The notes under the pieces: generated by a model
The model's input: only the letters and a program-made list of their open reading frames with translations
Database searches by the model: none
Told to the model about the DNA's origin: nothing
NCBI RefSeq assembly: GCF_001584335.1
Contig: NZ_LSBB01000021.1
Span: forward strand, 1-55,295
Length of the DNA stretch: 55,295 nt
DNA from: Bacillus atrophaeus
Lineage (GTDB): Bacteria; Bacillota; Bacilli; Bacillales; Bacillaceae
Reading direction: 5' to 3'
Made by a program: the position numbers and the translations under genes
Shown here: positions 1-10,610 of the stretch, piece by piece
Layout: every line of letters begins with the position of its first letter
Position numbering within the stretch: position 1 is the stretch's first letter

Positions 1-38
1 AAAGATCATCTTGTCCGCTTTGTTTGAGCGACTTTATT

Positions 39-67
39 ATTATATCAATTCGCTCTTTCAAAGTCAA
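39..67 (-). promoter_or_regulatory. rRNA operon promoter P2 (leftward)
   Basis: Read on the minus strand, TTGACT (62-67) and TATAAT (39-44) are separated by 17 bp, a near-consensus sigma-A promoter. It points out of the left edge, and with P1 85 bp upstream it has the tandem arrangement of Bacillus rRNA operons. In B. subtilis an rRNA operon (rrnJ) follows lysS, so this is inferred to be its P2. The rRNA itself lies outside the window. Confidence 0.85.
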
Positions 68-123
68 CAACTTTTTTCAAATTCTTTTTTTCGTTATCGC
101 CTTGTTTAGCGGCAACGAATAAT

Positions 124-152
124 AATATACCATCCTATAAATAATAGTGCAA
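124..152 (-). promoter_or_regulatory. rRNA operon promoter P1 (leftward)
   Basis: Minus-strand TTGCAC (147-152) and TATATT (124-129) with a 17-bp spacer. It lies just beyond the lysS terminator and 85 bp upstream of the P2 promoter, matching tandem rRNA promoter architecture. The assignment to an rRNA operon is inferred from context. Confidence 0.75.
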
Positions 153-201
153 TAGTTTTTTTGAAGAAAAAACAAAAAAACTTTAATAGTGATTTTGTTT
201 C

Positions 202-247
202 AAAAAAAGAGTGCCTTCCCTATTCATGATAAGGCTGGCACTCTTTT
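202..247 (-). terminator. lysS terminator
   Basis: Long inverted repeat (AAGAGTGCC with GGCACTCTT) followed on the minus strand by a run of T. It begins just after the lysS stop codon and separates the folate/lysS operon from the leftward rRNA promoters. Confidence 0.9.
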
Positions 248-250
248 AAA

Positions 251-1840
<1,590 letters not shown>

Positions 1841-2842
1841 TTATCCTACCTTTGCGTCTTGAAGCTCTTTTGCCTCAACTTCAACCGTAAATGCATCCAA
1901 TAGCTGCACAAGTTCTTCCCGCGTTTCGCAATGGTTAATTTCGTTACGAACTTTCGCATTGGCTCTTACGCCTTTCAAGTACCAAGCAGCGTGTTTTCTC
2001 ATCTCTCTGACTGCTACATTTTCACCTTTTAAATCAATTAAGCGGTCCAGATGAAGCTTACATACCGCCATTTTTTCACGCACTTGCGGTTCGTCTTTTA
2101 ATTCACCTGTTTCAAGGTATTGAACCGTACGGTAAATCATCCATGGATTCCCCAGCGCTGCACGTCCGATCATAACACCGTCGACTCCGGTTTCATCAAG
2201 CATCCGCTTAGCGTCCTGCGGCGTTTTGACATCACCGTTACCGATTACCGGTATAGATACTGATTGCTTAACCTCTTTGATGATATCCCAATTTGCGGTT
2301 CCTTCGTACATCTGCACTCTTGTACGGCCGTGAAGCGCAACTGCTTTTCCGCCCGCACGCTCAACAGCCTGTGCGTTTTTCACCGCGAAAATGTGGTCTT
2401 CATCCCAGCCCATTCTCATTTTTACAGTGACCGGCTTATCGACGGATTCCACTACTGCAGAAACCATTTCATAAATCTTATCAGGATCGAGAAGCCATTT
2501 TGCTCCCGCATCACATTTTGTAATCTTTGGTACTGGACATCCCATGTTAATATCAATGATATCAGCAGTTGTGTTCTGGTCTACAAACTTCGCCGCTTCC
2601 ACAAGGGTTTCCTTTTTTCCTCCGAAGATTTGAAGGCTGAGCGGTTTTTCACGTTCATCAATGTAAAGCATACCCATTGTTTTCGCATTGTTGTAAAGGA
2701 TCGCTTTGTCGCTGACCATTTCAGCGCATACCAATCCGGCTCCGAATTCCTTTACAGTCAATCTGAATGCTGAGTTGCAGACACCAGCCATAGGGGCCAG
2801 CACAACCCGGTTTTTCAATTGAATATCACCGATTTTAAACAT
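1841..2842 (-). CDS. dusB: tRNA-dihydrouridine synthase B
   Basis: FMN-dependent reduction of uridine to dihydrouridine in tRNA. The 333-residue protein is a TIM barrel with an N-terminal LAPMAGVCNSAFR flavin loop, the INMGCPVPKI segment near residue 98 and GNGDVKTPQDA near residue 202, all typical of Dus enzymes. It starts at the ATG at 2842 behind a GGAGGGG ribosome site and follows yazB by 13 bp in the folate operon. Its B. subtilis name is yacF. Which of the paralogous Dus enzymes it matches functionally is inferred from position. Confidence 0.95.
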   Translation of the reverse strand: MFKIGDIQLKNRVVLAPMAGVCNSAFRLTVKEFGAGLVCAEMVSDKAILYNNAKTMGMLYIDEREKPLSLQIFGGKKETLVEAAKFVDQNTTADIIDINMGCPVPKITKCDAGAKWLLDPDKIYEMVSAVVESVDKPVTVKMRMGWDEDHIFAVKNAQAVERAGGKAVALHGRTRVQMYEGTANWDIIKEVKQSVSIPVIGNGDVKTPQDAKRMLDETGVDGVMIGRAALGNPWMIYRTVQYLETGELKDEPQVREKMAVCKLHLDRLIDLKGENVAVREMRKHAAWYLKGVRANAKVRNEINHCETREELVQLLDAFTVEVEAKELQDAKVG

Positions 2843-2855
2843 TTTTCCCCTCCTT

Positions 2856-3074
2856 TCATTTATTATTATTTTCTGGCGGGGCTAATTCCTCCGCACTTAT
2901 ATTTAAAGCATCGGCCACATCTTTAATAATAGCAGGTGACGGCAAACGGTTCCCTCGTTCAATTTCGCCGAGAATGGAAACTGATATGCCTAAAGCCTTT
3001 GCAAATCCTTCTTGAGTATACCCTTTCAGCTTTCTGAATGCACGAATTCGTCTACCCCAGATTTCTGCTTCCAT
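2856..3074 (-). CDS. yazB: Small Cro/C1-type helix-turn-helix protein YazB
   Basis: A 72-residue protein consisting almost only of an XRE-family HTH: RRIRAFRKLKGYTQEGFAKAL (first two helices) and SVSILGEIERGNRLPSP (recognition helix), with no effector domain. It starts at ATG 3074 with AGGTG upstream and overlaps the end of folK by 49 bp in another frame, indicating translational coupling. Its place inside the folate operon suggests an autoregulator or small DNA-binding accessory protein, but no target site can be read here. Its function is unknown to me. Confidence 0.85.
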   Translation of the reverse strand: MEAEIWGRRIRAFRKLKGYTQEGFAKALGISVSILGEIERGNRLPSPAIIKDVADALNISAEELAPPENNNK

Positions 3075-3529
3075 ACTCTTACACCTTCTTGGTTTGTTTC
3101 AGCGCTTATTTTATTATTTTCCACTTGCGGGCAAATCTCTTTTAACGGCGCAAGGACAAATAAACGCTCATACATTCTCGGATGCGGAACAATTAATTGC
3201 TCTGTTTCAATATTTTCACGATTATAAAGCAAAATGTCAAGGTCTGCCGTTCGCGGTCCCCATCTGATATCTCTCTTTCTTCCCAATTCTGATTCAATAC
3301 TCTGCGTAAGATCAAGCAGCTCGAATGGAGTCAAAGAGGTTTTAATTTCTGCCGCCATATTCAAAAACTCATCCTGCGCTTCATAACCGACCGGATCGGT
3401 TTCATAGATGGAAGACACTTTTGTTACTGTAACGGCTTCATGCTGATGGAGCAGCACCACAGCTTGTCTCAAATAGCTTTCCCGATCTCCGATATTTGAG
3501 CCGAGCGCAATATAGGCTGTATTGTTCAT
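3026..3529 (-). CDS. folK: 6-hydroxymethyl-7,8-dihydropterin pyrophosphokinase
   Basis: Transfers pyrophosphate from ATP to 6-hydroxymethyl-dihydropterin, the step before dihydropteroate synthase. The 167-residue protein has the N-terminal ALGSNIGDR motif and the family signature RWGPRTADLDILLY near residue 100, with the two metal-binding aspartates in DLDIL. It starts at ATG 3529, overlapping the folB stop by 4 bp, and its 3' end overlaps yazB by 49 bp. Confidence 0.97.
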   Translation of the reverse strand: MNNTAYIALGSNIGDRESYLRQAVVLLHQHEAVTVTKVSSIYETDPVGYEAQDEFLNMAAEIKTSLTPFELLDLTQSIESELGRKRDIRWGPRTADLDILLYNRENIETEQLIVPHPRMYERLFVLAPLKEICPQVENNKISAETNQEGVRVWKQKSGVDEFVHSES

Positions 3530-3888
3530 GATTTAGTTCTCGTCATTTCGATGGCAACTGATTTGTAGTGCCCGCGAATAGGAGGGTCCGGCTTAATGAC
3601 TTTTACCGTGCATTGCTGTACCGGCAGAAATTTTTTCAGTACGGTATCGGCAATGCGTTCCGCCAACGTCTCAACAAGATTTACCGGTTCGCCTTCTACG
3701 ATATCCTGACACACATGGTAAAGCTCAGCATAGTTAATCGTTTGTTCCAAGTCATCCGTCTGACCGGCTTTGCTCAAATCAAGCTCCGCTGTCAAGTCGA
3801 CTTTGAAGCGCTGTCCGAGTTTGTTTTCTTCTTCAAAAACACCATGATATCCGTAAAACTCCATGCCTTCCACATAGACTTTATCCAT
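3526..3888 (-). CDS. folB: Dihydroneopterin aldolase
   Basis: Converts 7,8-dihydroneopterin to 6-hydroxymethyl-dihydropterin and glycolaldehyde. The 120-residue protein has EFYGYHGVFEEE near the N terminus, containing the active-site region, and VKVIKPDPPIRGHYKSVAIE near the C terminus. ATG 3888 overlaps the end of folP by 8 bp and its stop overlaps folK by 4 bp, a tightly coupled folate cassette. Confidence 0.97.
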   Translation of the reverse strand: MDKVYVEGMEFYGYHGVFEEENKLGQRFKVDLTAELDLSKAGQTDDLEQTINYAELYHVCQDIVEGEPVNLVETLAERIADTVLKKFLPVQQCTVKVIKPDPPIRGHYKSVAIEMTRTKS

Positions 3889-4738
3889 GATGCGCCCCTC
3901 CTTTATTCAGCATGGCATCCATCATTTTAGCCATTCTTGCGATTTGTTTAACATCATGCACTCTGACTATATCACAGCCCTTTTGAATGCCGAGGCACAC
4001 CGTTGCACCCGTGCCTTCCGCTCGCTCTTCAGGCGGAAGATCCAATACACGGCCGATGAATTTTTTCCTCGAAGTTCCTAGAAGCATCGGATAGCCGAGT
4101 CCGCTGAAGATCTCAAGCTTATTCATAACAGCCAGGTTATCATGATATGTTTTCGCAAACCCGATACCCGGATCAAGGATAATATGCTTGTCCGCCACTC
4201 CGGCCTCTTTTGCGATTTTTACACTTTCCATTAAATCAGCAAGCATATCAGGAATTAAGTCATCGTAATTCCGCTCCGAGCGGTTATGCATCAGCACAAT
4301 GGGAACTTTATGAGCAGCTGCCACAGCTGCCATTTCCGGCTCTGCTTTCGCTCCCCAAATATCGTTAATGATGGAAGCTCCCGCTTTAACTGCTTCATCA
4401 GCAACAGCTGCTTTATACGTATCTATAGAGATTGGGACATCCAGTTCACTCGTTATTCGCTCAATAGCCGGAATGACTCGTGACAGCTCTTCGTCTTCTG
4501 ATACATACTCAGCACCGGGCCTGGTTGATTCTCCGCCTATATCAATAATATGGGCGCCGTCGTCAATCATCTGTATGGCATGCCGGAGCGCCATATCTGT
4601 ATTTTCGTATTTCCCGCCGTCCGAGAAAGAGTCCGGCGTTACATTTAAAATCCCCATCACCAGCGTCTTTTCTTTCAATGATAACTTGTGATGCTTGGCG
4701 TGAAGCAGTTTGGTTTGTTCAATCGTTTGCTGCGCCAT
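3881..4738 (-). CDS. folP: Dihydropteroate synthase
   Basis: Condenses p-aminobenzoate with 6-hydroxymethyl-dihydropterin pyrophosphate; the target of sulfonamides (B. subtilis sul). The 285-residue TIM barrel carries both family signatures: GILNVTPDSFSDGGKY near residue 30 and DIGGESTRPGA near residue 66, plus RVHDV near the C terminus. It starts at ATG 4738 with AGAGGGGGAAGAG upstream. It lies between pabC (17 bp upstream) and folB (overlapping). Confidence 0.97.
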   Translation of the reverse strand: MAQQTIEQTKLLHAKHHKLSLKEKTLVMGILNVTPDSFSDGGKYENTDMALRHAIQMIDDGAHIIDIGGESTRPGAEYVSEDEELSRVIPAIERITSELDVPISIDTYKAAVADEAVKAGASIINDIWGAKAEPEMAAVAAAHKVPIVLMHNRSERNYDDLIPDMLADLMESVKIAKEAGVADKHIILDPGIGFAKTYHDNLAVMNKLEIFSGLGYPMLLGTSRKKFIGRVLDLPPEERAEGTGATVCLGIQKGCDIVRVHDVKQIARMAKMMDAMLNKGGAHHG

Positions 4739-4755
4739 TCTCTTCCCCCTCTTTT

Positions 4756-5598
4756 CTATCCTAGCCTGTCATTCGTATATAGTTCTTGAAGAAAGGCTGT
4801 CATTTCCCCGCTTACGCCGGGAAATGCTGCCTCTTCAATCTTAGAAAATGGAACAATCTCCAGAACGGAGTTTGTCATCCATGCTTCGTCAGCCGTTAAG
4901 AGGGACTCCAGCCGAAAACGGCCAGTCTTTACTTCCGCTCCAAGCTTCTCCATTTTTTCAATCACAAAACGCCTTGTCACTCCGTCAAGTATTCCGGTAT
5001 CAAGCGACGGTGTATAAATGCATTTACCTATAGACCAAAAAATATTAGAAATGATGCCCTCTGCTACAGCGCCGTCCTCGGTTAAGAAAATCCCTTCATA
5101 CCGAGGATCGTTGCCAAGCTCTTGTTTTGCATACATATTATTTAAATAATGATGTGATTTTAACCGATACTGCCCTTCCGGCGTATTTCTCCGGATAGTC
5201 AGAACCTTCCCCTCTTTTTGAACGGGCAGGTTTTCCGGAATCAAAGGATTTACAAAACAGAGTACTGTGGGGTTTTCATAAGTTTGAGCGGTAAAGCCCT
5301 TGGTGCTGACGCCCGCAGAGATATTCAGCCTGACACGGGCGTTTCCGTCTTCTATATGATTCAGCCGGAGCAGGTTGTCCACCATATCCGTAAGTTCTTC
5401 TTTTGTTATTCTGTGCTTGATCTGCAGATCCTTTGCCGCCCGCTCCAGCCTTTCTAAATGCCATTCGATCAGAAAAGGCCGGCCTTCATATAGCCTGAAG
5501 GTTTCAAACACACCGATACCGTACAAGAAACCATGGTCAAAAGGAGAAAGAGATGCTTCTTTCTCCTCTATAAATTGACCGTTCAAATATATGATCAC
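4756..5598 (-). CDS. pabC: Aminodeoxychorismate lyase
   Basis: PLP-dependent fold-type IV enzyme that releases pyruvate from 4-amino-4-deoxychorismate to give p-aminobenzoate. The 280-residue protein has [20 protein letters not shown] near residue 18, the catalytic lysine in [10 protein letters not shown] near residue 146 and [13 protein letters not shown] near residue 177. The start is GTG 5598, overlapping the pabA stop as GTGA. The C terminus ([11 protein letters not shown]) is about a dozen residues shorter than the B. subtilis 168 protein as I remember it; the change lies outside the core. Confidence 0.96.
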   Translation of the reverse strand: MIIYLNGQFIEEKEASLSPFDHGFLYGIGVFETFRLYEGRPFLIEWHLERLERAAKDLQIKHRITKEELTDMVDNLLRLNHIEDGNARVRLNISAGVSTKGFTAQTYENPTVLCFVNPLIPENLPVQKEGKVLTIRRNTPEGQYRLKSHHYLNNMYAKQELGNDPRYEGIFLTEDGAVAEGIISNIFWSIGKCIYTPSLDTGILDGVTRRFVIEKMEKLGAEVKTGRFRLESLLTADEAWMTNSVLEIVPFSKIEEAAFPGVSGEMTAFLQELYTNDRLG

Positions 5599-6179
5599 GC
5601 CGTTACTTCCTTACGGTGCGTCTCTATGAAATTTCTAAGCATGTCTTTGCCAAAAGAGGTCATAATCGATTCGGGATGGAATTGAACTCCCTCAATCGGA
5701 AGGGCATTATGCCGAATAGCCATGATTTCTCCTTCTTTTGTCCGGGCCGACACCGTGAAACAGTCCGGAAGTGTCTCTGCTTTTACAATGAGCGAATGGT
5801 ACCGGGTGGCGACAAGCGGGTTTTGCAAACCTTCAAATACAGTTAAACCATCGTGTTCTATTTCAGATGTCTTCCCATGCATGAGGCGCTCCGCCCTTAC
5901 AACGTCTCCGCCGAAAACCTGTGCGATTGATTGATGTCCGAGACATACCCCAAAAATGGGTACCTTACCAGCAAAATGTTTGATTGCTTCCAGGCTGATC
6001 CCAGCCTCATCAGGACTGCACGGTCCAGGAGAAATCATTAAAAAGTCCGGCGACAGCTCCTCAATTTGCTCGATTGTGATTTCATCGTTTCGTTTGACGA
6101 TAAGTTCCTCACCAAGCTCGCCTAAATATTGCACTAGGTTGTACGTAAATGAATCGTAATTATCAATCATTAAAATCAT
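5595..6179 (-). CDS. pabA: Aminodeoxychorismate/anthranilate synthase glutaminase subunit
   Basis: Class I glutamine amidotransferase supplying ammonia to PabB, and in B. subtilis also shared with TrpE (hence trpG). The 194-residue protein has the nucleophile Cys79 in FGVCLGHQS and the His/Glu pair in GVQFHPESI near residue 168. ATG 6179 follows pabB by 13 bp and the stop overlaps pabC. The trp operon normally lacks its own amidotransferase in this group, so the gene links folate and tryptophan supply (family knowledge). Confidence 0.97.
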   Translation of the reverse strand: MILMIDNYDSFTYNLVQYLGELGEELIVKRNDEITIEQIEELSPDFLMISPGPCSPDEAGISLEAIKHFAGKVPIFGVCLGHQSIAQVFGGDVVRAERLMHGKTSEIEHDGLTVFEGLQNPLVATRYHSLIVKAETLPDCFTVSARTKEGEIMAIRHNALPIEGVQFHPESIMTSFGKDMLRNFIETHRKEVTA

Positions 6180-6192
6180 TTCTCAGCTCACC

Positions 6193-7608
6193 TCATCTAA
6201 TTTTTTTCTCTTCTTGGCTCTGCTCTAACGCCTTCTTCATCGCAAAAGCTTTTTTGAAGGATTCCCTGTACTCATGCTTAGGAACCGAATCAATGACAAC
6301 TCCTGCGCCGGATTGCATGAAGGCTTGCCCCCCGGCTGCATAGATTGTCCGGATCACGATATTAAATTGCATATCTTGATTATATCCCAGCCATCCTATA
6401 GATCCAGTATAAAGCCCGCGCCTTGTGGGCTCAAGTTCTTCTATAATTTCCATCGTTCTTACTTTCGGCGCGCCCGTAATGGTGCCTCCCGGAAATACTG
6501 CATGGATAATGTCTACGGCGTCATTTCCTTCACGCAATTCGCCTTGTACATTGGAAACAATGTGCATGACATGGGAGTATTTTTCTATAGCCATAAATTC
6601 ATTGACCCGTACAGATCCATAACTGGATACTCTGCCTAGATCATTCCGTTCAAGATCGACCAGCATGACATGCTCTGCCCGTTCCTTCTCGTTTTGAATT
6701 AATTCGTTTGCCAGCGCTTCATCCTCTGCGCCGTCTTTTCCTCTAGAGCGCGTTCCCGCGATCGGTCTAGTCTCAAGCATTTTGCCTTTTTTGCTGACAA
6801 GAAGCTCCGGAGAACCGCATATAATTTGAAATTCCGGGGTTTCAAGATACGACATATACGGAGATGGATTTATCTCTCTCAGCGTTTTATAGATCTTGTA
6901 CGGATGAGCAGAGAGAGTTGTGGACTGCCTGACGGAAAGATTGACTTGAAATACATCTCCGCTTGCAATGTATTGCTTAATTTTCTCAACAGCCTGAGAA
7001 AAACTCTCTTCAGTAAACGGAACTGCAAATGATTTGTCAGCGCTTGGTTTTGGTTCTTGCGGAAGCGGTGATGCGCTGTTTTCCGCTAACCACATTTGTT
7101 CCAGGGCGGAAAGCTTCATCTCCGCTAACGCTTGGTCATCTTTCTCTGTATGGGTAATCAGCCAGAGCGCTTCTTCTTCATGGTCATAGACAGCTATATC
7201 ATCGAATACGAGAAAATACAGATCCGGTGTTTCCAAATCGTCTAATGCAAGCATCTTAAAGTTTTCAATGTAGCGTGCGTAATCATAACTGAGAAAGCCG
7301 ATTGCTCCGCCTTGAAAGTCGGGAAATTCTTCATTCGTTTCAGTTTGAAGAGTTTCAAACCAGCTGTAAAACGCGCGGAATGGGTCACCTTCTTTAAATA
7401 TTGTTTCTCCATTAAATTTTATAGTGGTGATACCGTCTTTTCCCTTTGCTGTCGCAATCGGATCAAGACCGGCAATACTGTATCTCCCGCCTCTGGCGCT
7501 ATCCAAAAGAACATGCTGTTTTCTGGACTGCGCAAGATTCTCATATTGTTGTAAAAAAGTTTCTTGGTCAAAAGGTATTTTTCTGCCTGCCGGTCTTCGT
7601 TGTGCCAT
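6193..7608 (-). CDS. pabB: Aminodeoxychorismate synthase component I
   Basis: Aminates chorismate to 4-amino-4-deoxychorismate with ammonia from PabA. The 471-residue protein has the chorismate-binding fold with IASGDVFQVNLSVRQ near residue 215, the GTRSRG segment near residue 284, and the PGGTITGAPKVRTMEIIEEL block near residue 380. It is the first gene of the pab-fol operon. The ATG at 7608 has AGAGGATTG upstream, and a cysK terminator lies beyond. Confidence 0.96.
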   Translation of the reverse strand: MAQRRPAGRKIPFDQETFLQQYENLAQSRKQHVLLDSARGGRYSIAGLDPIATAKGKDGITTIKFNGETIFKEGDPFRAFYSWFETLQTETNEEFPDFQGGAIGFLSYDYARYIENFKMLALDDLETPDLYFLVFDDIAVYDHEEEALWLITHTEKDDQALAEMKLSALEQMWLAENSASPLPQEPKPSADKSFAVPFTEESFSQAVEKIKQYIASGDVFQVNLSVRQSTTLSAHPYKIYKTLREINPSPYMSYLETPEFQIICGSPELLVSKKGKMLETRPIAGTRSRGKDGAEDEALANELIQNEKERAEHVMLVDLERNDLGRVSSYGSVRVNEFMAIEKYSHVMHIVSNVQGELREGNDAVDIIHAVFPGGTITGAPKVRTMEIIEELEPTRRGLYTGSIGWLGYNQDMQFNIVIRTIYAAGGQAFMQSGAGVVIDSVPKHEYRESFKKAFAMKKALEQSQEEKKIR

Positions 7609-7737
7609 TGTATCAATCCTCTGCCTTCGTTTTCTGCTTATCTTTATTTTAAAGCAATCTTGTTAGTGAAAAAAGGTGAATTTCGCTTCCAAAAATAAGA
7701 TTCGCAGCATACTTGGCGTTTTCGAGACATTCACATA

Positions 7738-7768
7738 AAAAAACTCCCGGCGCAGATCCGGGAGTTTT
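7738..7768 (-). terminator. cysK terminator
   Basis: Stem AACTCCCGG/CCGGGAGTT followed by seven T on the minus strand, immediately after the cysK stop. It separates cysK from the pab-fol operon. Confidence 0.93.
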
Positions 7769-7778
7769 CACACATTTT

Positions 7779-8705
7779 CTATTCAAATTGGTAAAGCGGT
7801 GTACTTAAGTAGCGTTCACCGTTACTTGGAATAACAGCCAAGACTTTTTTGCCTTTTCCTAGTTTTTTCGCTACTTGAAGCGCTGCATAGATTGCGGCGC
7901 CGGATGAAATTCCGCCTAGAATTCCTTCTTCACGTGCAGCTTTACGCGCATATTCAAAGGCTTCTTCATTCTTCACAGGGAAAATTTCATCATAAACTTC
8001 AGTATTTAAGATTTCAGGCACAAATCCCGCCCCAATTCCTTGAATTTTATGAGGGCCTGGTTTTCCTCCTGAAAGCACTGGAGAATCAGACGGCTCAACC
8101 GCATAGATTCTTATAGAAGGATAAGCTTCCTTCAGTACTTCACCTGCTCCTGTAATGGTTCCGCCTGTTCCGATTCCGGCTACGAACGCATCAAGCTGGT
8201 CTTCACCGAACTGCTCAACGATTTCTTTACCGGTTGTTTGGCGATGAATTTCGGCGTTTGCCGGGTTATTAAATTGCTGAGGCACAAAGTAACCGTGCTC
8301 TTCAGCTAGTTCTTCTGCTTTTTTGATCGCGCCTTTCATTCCCTCAGCGCCTGGTGTAAGCACTAATTCAGCACCGTAAGCGCGAAGAAGGTTGCGGCGT
8401 TCCATACTCATTGTGTCAGGCATGACTAAAATGGCTTTTAAACCTTTAGCAGCAGCTACCATCGCAAGCCCGATTCCCGTGTTTCCGCTTGTGGGCTCGA
8501 TGATTGTATCTCCGGCTTTCAGTTTGCCTTCTTTTTCAGCAGCTTCAATCATCGCAAATCCTATACGATCCTTTACGCTGCTTCCCGGATTCATATATTC
8601 GAGTTTCAGATAAACATCCGCGCTGTTTTCTTCAACCAGACGATTTAGTTTGACTATTGGAGTATTTCCAATCAATTCAGTAATGGAGTTTGCTACACGT
8701 ACCAT
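7779..8705 (-). CDS. cysK: Cysteine synthase (O-acetylserine thiol-lyase)
   Basis: Makes cysteine from O-acetylserine and sulfide. The 308-residue fold-type II PLP enzyme has the Schiff-base Lys45 in [11 protein letters not shown], the substrate loop [12 protein letters not shown] near residue 68 and the phosphate loop [12 protein letters not shown] near residue 176. The start at 8705 follows GAGGTGTCGAGG; an ATG three codons upstream overlaps that ribosome site. In B. subtilis CysK also partners CymR in sulfur control. It has its own promoter and terminator. Confidence 0.98.
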   Translation of the reverse strand: MVRVANSITELIGNTPIVKLNRLVEENSADVYLKLEYMNPGSSVKDRIGFAMIEAAEKEGKLKAGDTIIEPTSGNTGIGLAMVAAAKGLKAILVMPDTMSMERRNLLRAYGAELVLTPGAEGMKGAIKKAEELAEEHGYFVPQQFNNPANAEIHRQTTGKEIVEQFGEDQLDAFVAGIGTGGTITGAGEVLKEAYPSIRIYAVEPSDSPVLSGGKPGPHKIQGIGAGFVPEILNTEVYDEIFPVKNEEAFEYARKAAREEGILGGISSGAAIYAALQVAKKLGKGKKVLAVIPSNGERYLSTPLYQFE

Positions 8706-8751
8706 CCTCGACACCTCAATTTCCGACTATTTTTATTGGTATTATGTATAC

Positions 8752-8780
8752 AATCTATCAATTTCAAAATTTTTTGTCAA
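8752..8780 (-). promoter_or_regulatory. cysK sigma-A promoter
   Basis: TTGACA (8775-8780) and TAGATT (8752-8757) on the minus strand with a 17-bp spacer, about 47 bp before the cysK start. CymR control is expected from B. subtilis; I did not identify its operator with confidence. Confidence 0.7.
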
Positions 8781-8784
8781 TCTT

Positions 8785-9675
8785 TTAGTTTTCTTCATCA
8801 TCGTAAAACCAAGACACGTCAGCTTCTTTCCAAAGGGTTTTGACAGTGGCTTTATCGCCTAATTGATCCATGGCAATCTGCCGTTTAATCTGGTCCTTCA
8901 CTTCGTCGTATGTAAATGTTCTGGCATTCAGTTTTTCCTTCAGCTGAATAATCGCATACCCTTTACTGACTTTAATCGGTTCAGCCGACCATTCGTTTTC
9001 TTTAAGCGTTCTGGCCTCCGTTATATATGCGGCCGGAATGCTGTCCTGTGCTTCTGTGACGAAACCAAGATCCCCGCCGTATGGTGAAGTATATCTGTCG
9101 GTTGAACGTTCTGCCGCCACTGCTTCAAAACTTGACCCGCCCTTTAGGTCCTTTAAGACCCGGTTTGCTTCTTCTTGATCCTTTACCACGATATGACGGA
9201 TTCGGTATGAATCATCAAATTGATACAGCTCTTTATTTTTAGTGTAAAATGATTTCATTTCTTTCTCGGAAATATCAATGTCTTTTGTGAGCAGTTCTTC
9301 CAGCAGGATATTGTAACGGATTTGGTCCTTCCACTCTTTTTCAGTTGTATGCTCGTCCTCATAAAAAGAATTATTCACTGCTTTGATCAAGAGAAATTCA
9401 CGCTCGATATCACTATCTGATACCTTGAGTTTGTTCTTTTTGGCGAGCTGTTCCACCACGCGGACGTTAATCATGTCTTCAAGTGTCGCCTTTCCGTATT
9501 CATCCTCCATTTTCTTCAGCCAATCTTCTCTTGTTACACTTTTATCTCCAATGGTAGCGATCGATTCTTGAGACTGGGTTGCTGCCGCCTGTGATTTCGT
9601 TAACTTATACGCAACAACGATACAACTGACCAAAAGCACACCCACAATGATTGTCCAAATTGTTCTTGATTTCAA
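8785..9675 (-). CDS. yacD: Extracytoplasmic PPIase-like protein YacD (PrsA-related)
   Basis: A protein of about 296 residues with one N-terminal membrane anchor (SRTIWTIIVGVLLVSCIVVAY), a SurA/PrsA-type N-terminal helical region, and a parvulin domain: RIRHIVVKDQEEANRVLKDL near residue 155, then SPYGGDLGFV near residue 197. There is no lipobox cysteine, so it is probably a membrane-anchored foldase outside the cell. The start is uncertain: ATG 9705 lies in the hslO terminator without a ribosome site, whereas TTG 9681 and TTG 9675 follow AAGGGG. I chose 9675, the start homologous to the B. subtilis protein as I recall it. Confidence 0.85.
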   Translation of the reverse strand: MKSRTIWTIIVGVLLVSCIVVAYKLTKSQAAATQSQESIATIGDKSVTREDWLKKMEDEYGKATLEDMINVRVVEQLAKKNKLKVSDSDIEREFLLIKAVNNSFYEDEHTTEKEWKDQIRYNILLEELLTKDIDISEKEMKSFYTKNKELYQFDDSYRIRHIVVKDQEEANRVLKDLKGGSSFEAVAAERSTDRYTSPYGGDLGFVTEAQDSIPAAYITEARTLKENEWSAEPIKVSKGYAIIQLKEKLNARTFTYDEVKDQIKRQIAMDQLGDKATVKTLWKEADVSWFYDDEEN

Positions 9676-9705
9676 ATTCAACTTCAGCCCCTTCTTTTCA
9701 ATCAT

Positions 9706-9740
9706 AAAACAACCCGCTAAAGAGCTTAGCGGGTTGTTTC
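9706..9740 (-). terminator. hslO terminator
   Basis: Stem ACAACCCGCTAAG/TTAGCGGGTTGT followed by TTTT on the minus strand. The stem starts inside the last codons of hslO, so its left arm is coding. Confidence 0.9.
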
Positions 9741-10601
9741 GTCTCGAAGCTCTTCCAGCTCTTCTTTTGTAAATAAATATTTTTCATTACAAAAATGGCA
9801 TTCTGCTTCGGCTTGTCCGTCTTCTTCTATCATATCTTGAATTTCTTTTTTGCCTAGTCCCAAAATGGCTGTTGTGAATCGTTCTTTTGAACAAGGACAG
9901 TGAAATTTGACCGGCATGGTTTCCAAAATATCAGGTTTCTCCCCTAATACTTCTTCCAGAACCTCTTTTGGCGTCAGACCTTTTTGGATCAGCTTAGAAA
10001 TAGGCTCTACTTGAGAGAGACGCTGTTCAATTTTTGTGATGGTTTCCTCATCGGTTCCCGGCAGGAGCTGCAGGATAAATCCTCCGGATGCTAAAATGGT
10101 GTTATCAGGATTGACAAGCACACCCACGCCGACTGAAGAAGGAACCTGCTCAGACGAAACGAGATAATACGTGAAATCATCTCCCAACTCTCCGGAGACT
10201 ATTTCTACTTGGCCTGTGAAATAATCACGCATTCCCACATCTTTTACGACACTTAATGTTCCGTCCGTACCTACGGCTCGTCTGACATCAAGCTTGCCAT
10301 GTTCATTCAGGTCAAAATGAACGTGCGGATTTGATACATATGCCCGCACTTCTCCTTTTGCATTGGCATCGGCAACAATTGCACCGATTGGGCCGCCGCC
10401 CTCCACTTTAACCGTAAGCTTATTGTCGCCTTTCAGCATAGCTCCGAGCATTAGTGTTGCTGTCATTGTACGGCCTATCGCCGCTGAAGCTGTCGGCCAT
10501 GTATCATGGCGCCTTTGAGCCTCATTAACCATATCAGTAGTGTCCGCTGCATATGCCCGAACCTTTCCGTTATACGCAAGAGCTTTAACTAAATAATCCA
10601 T
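9726..10601 (-). CDS. hslO: Redox-regulated chaperone Hsp33
   Basis: Cytoplasmic holdase activated by oxidation. The 291-residue protein ends in the zinc/disulfide redox switch with cysteines 235 and 237 (CPC) and 268 and 271 (CHFC), the canonical CXC and CXXC pair. It starts at ATG 10601 with GGAGG upstream, 9 bp after coaX, so the two are probably co-transcribed. B. subtilis name yacC. Confidence 0.97.
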   Translation of the reverse strand: MDYLVKALAYNGKVRAYAADTTDMVNEAQRRHDTWPTASAAIGRTMTATLMLGAMLKGDNKLTVKVEGGGPIGAIVADANAKGEVRAYVSNPHVHFDLNEHGKLDVRRAVGTDGTLSVVKDVGMRDYFTGQVEIVSGELGDDFTYYLVSSEQVPSSVGVGVLVNPDNTILASGGFILQLLPGTDEETITKIEQRLSQVEPISKLIQKGLTPKEVLEEVLGEKPDILETMPVKFHCPCSKERFTTAILGLGKKEIQDMIEEDGQAEAECHFCNEKYLFTKEELEELRDETTR

Positions 10602-10610
10602 TGTAACCTC

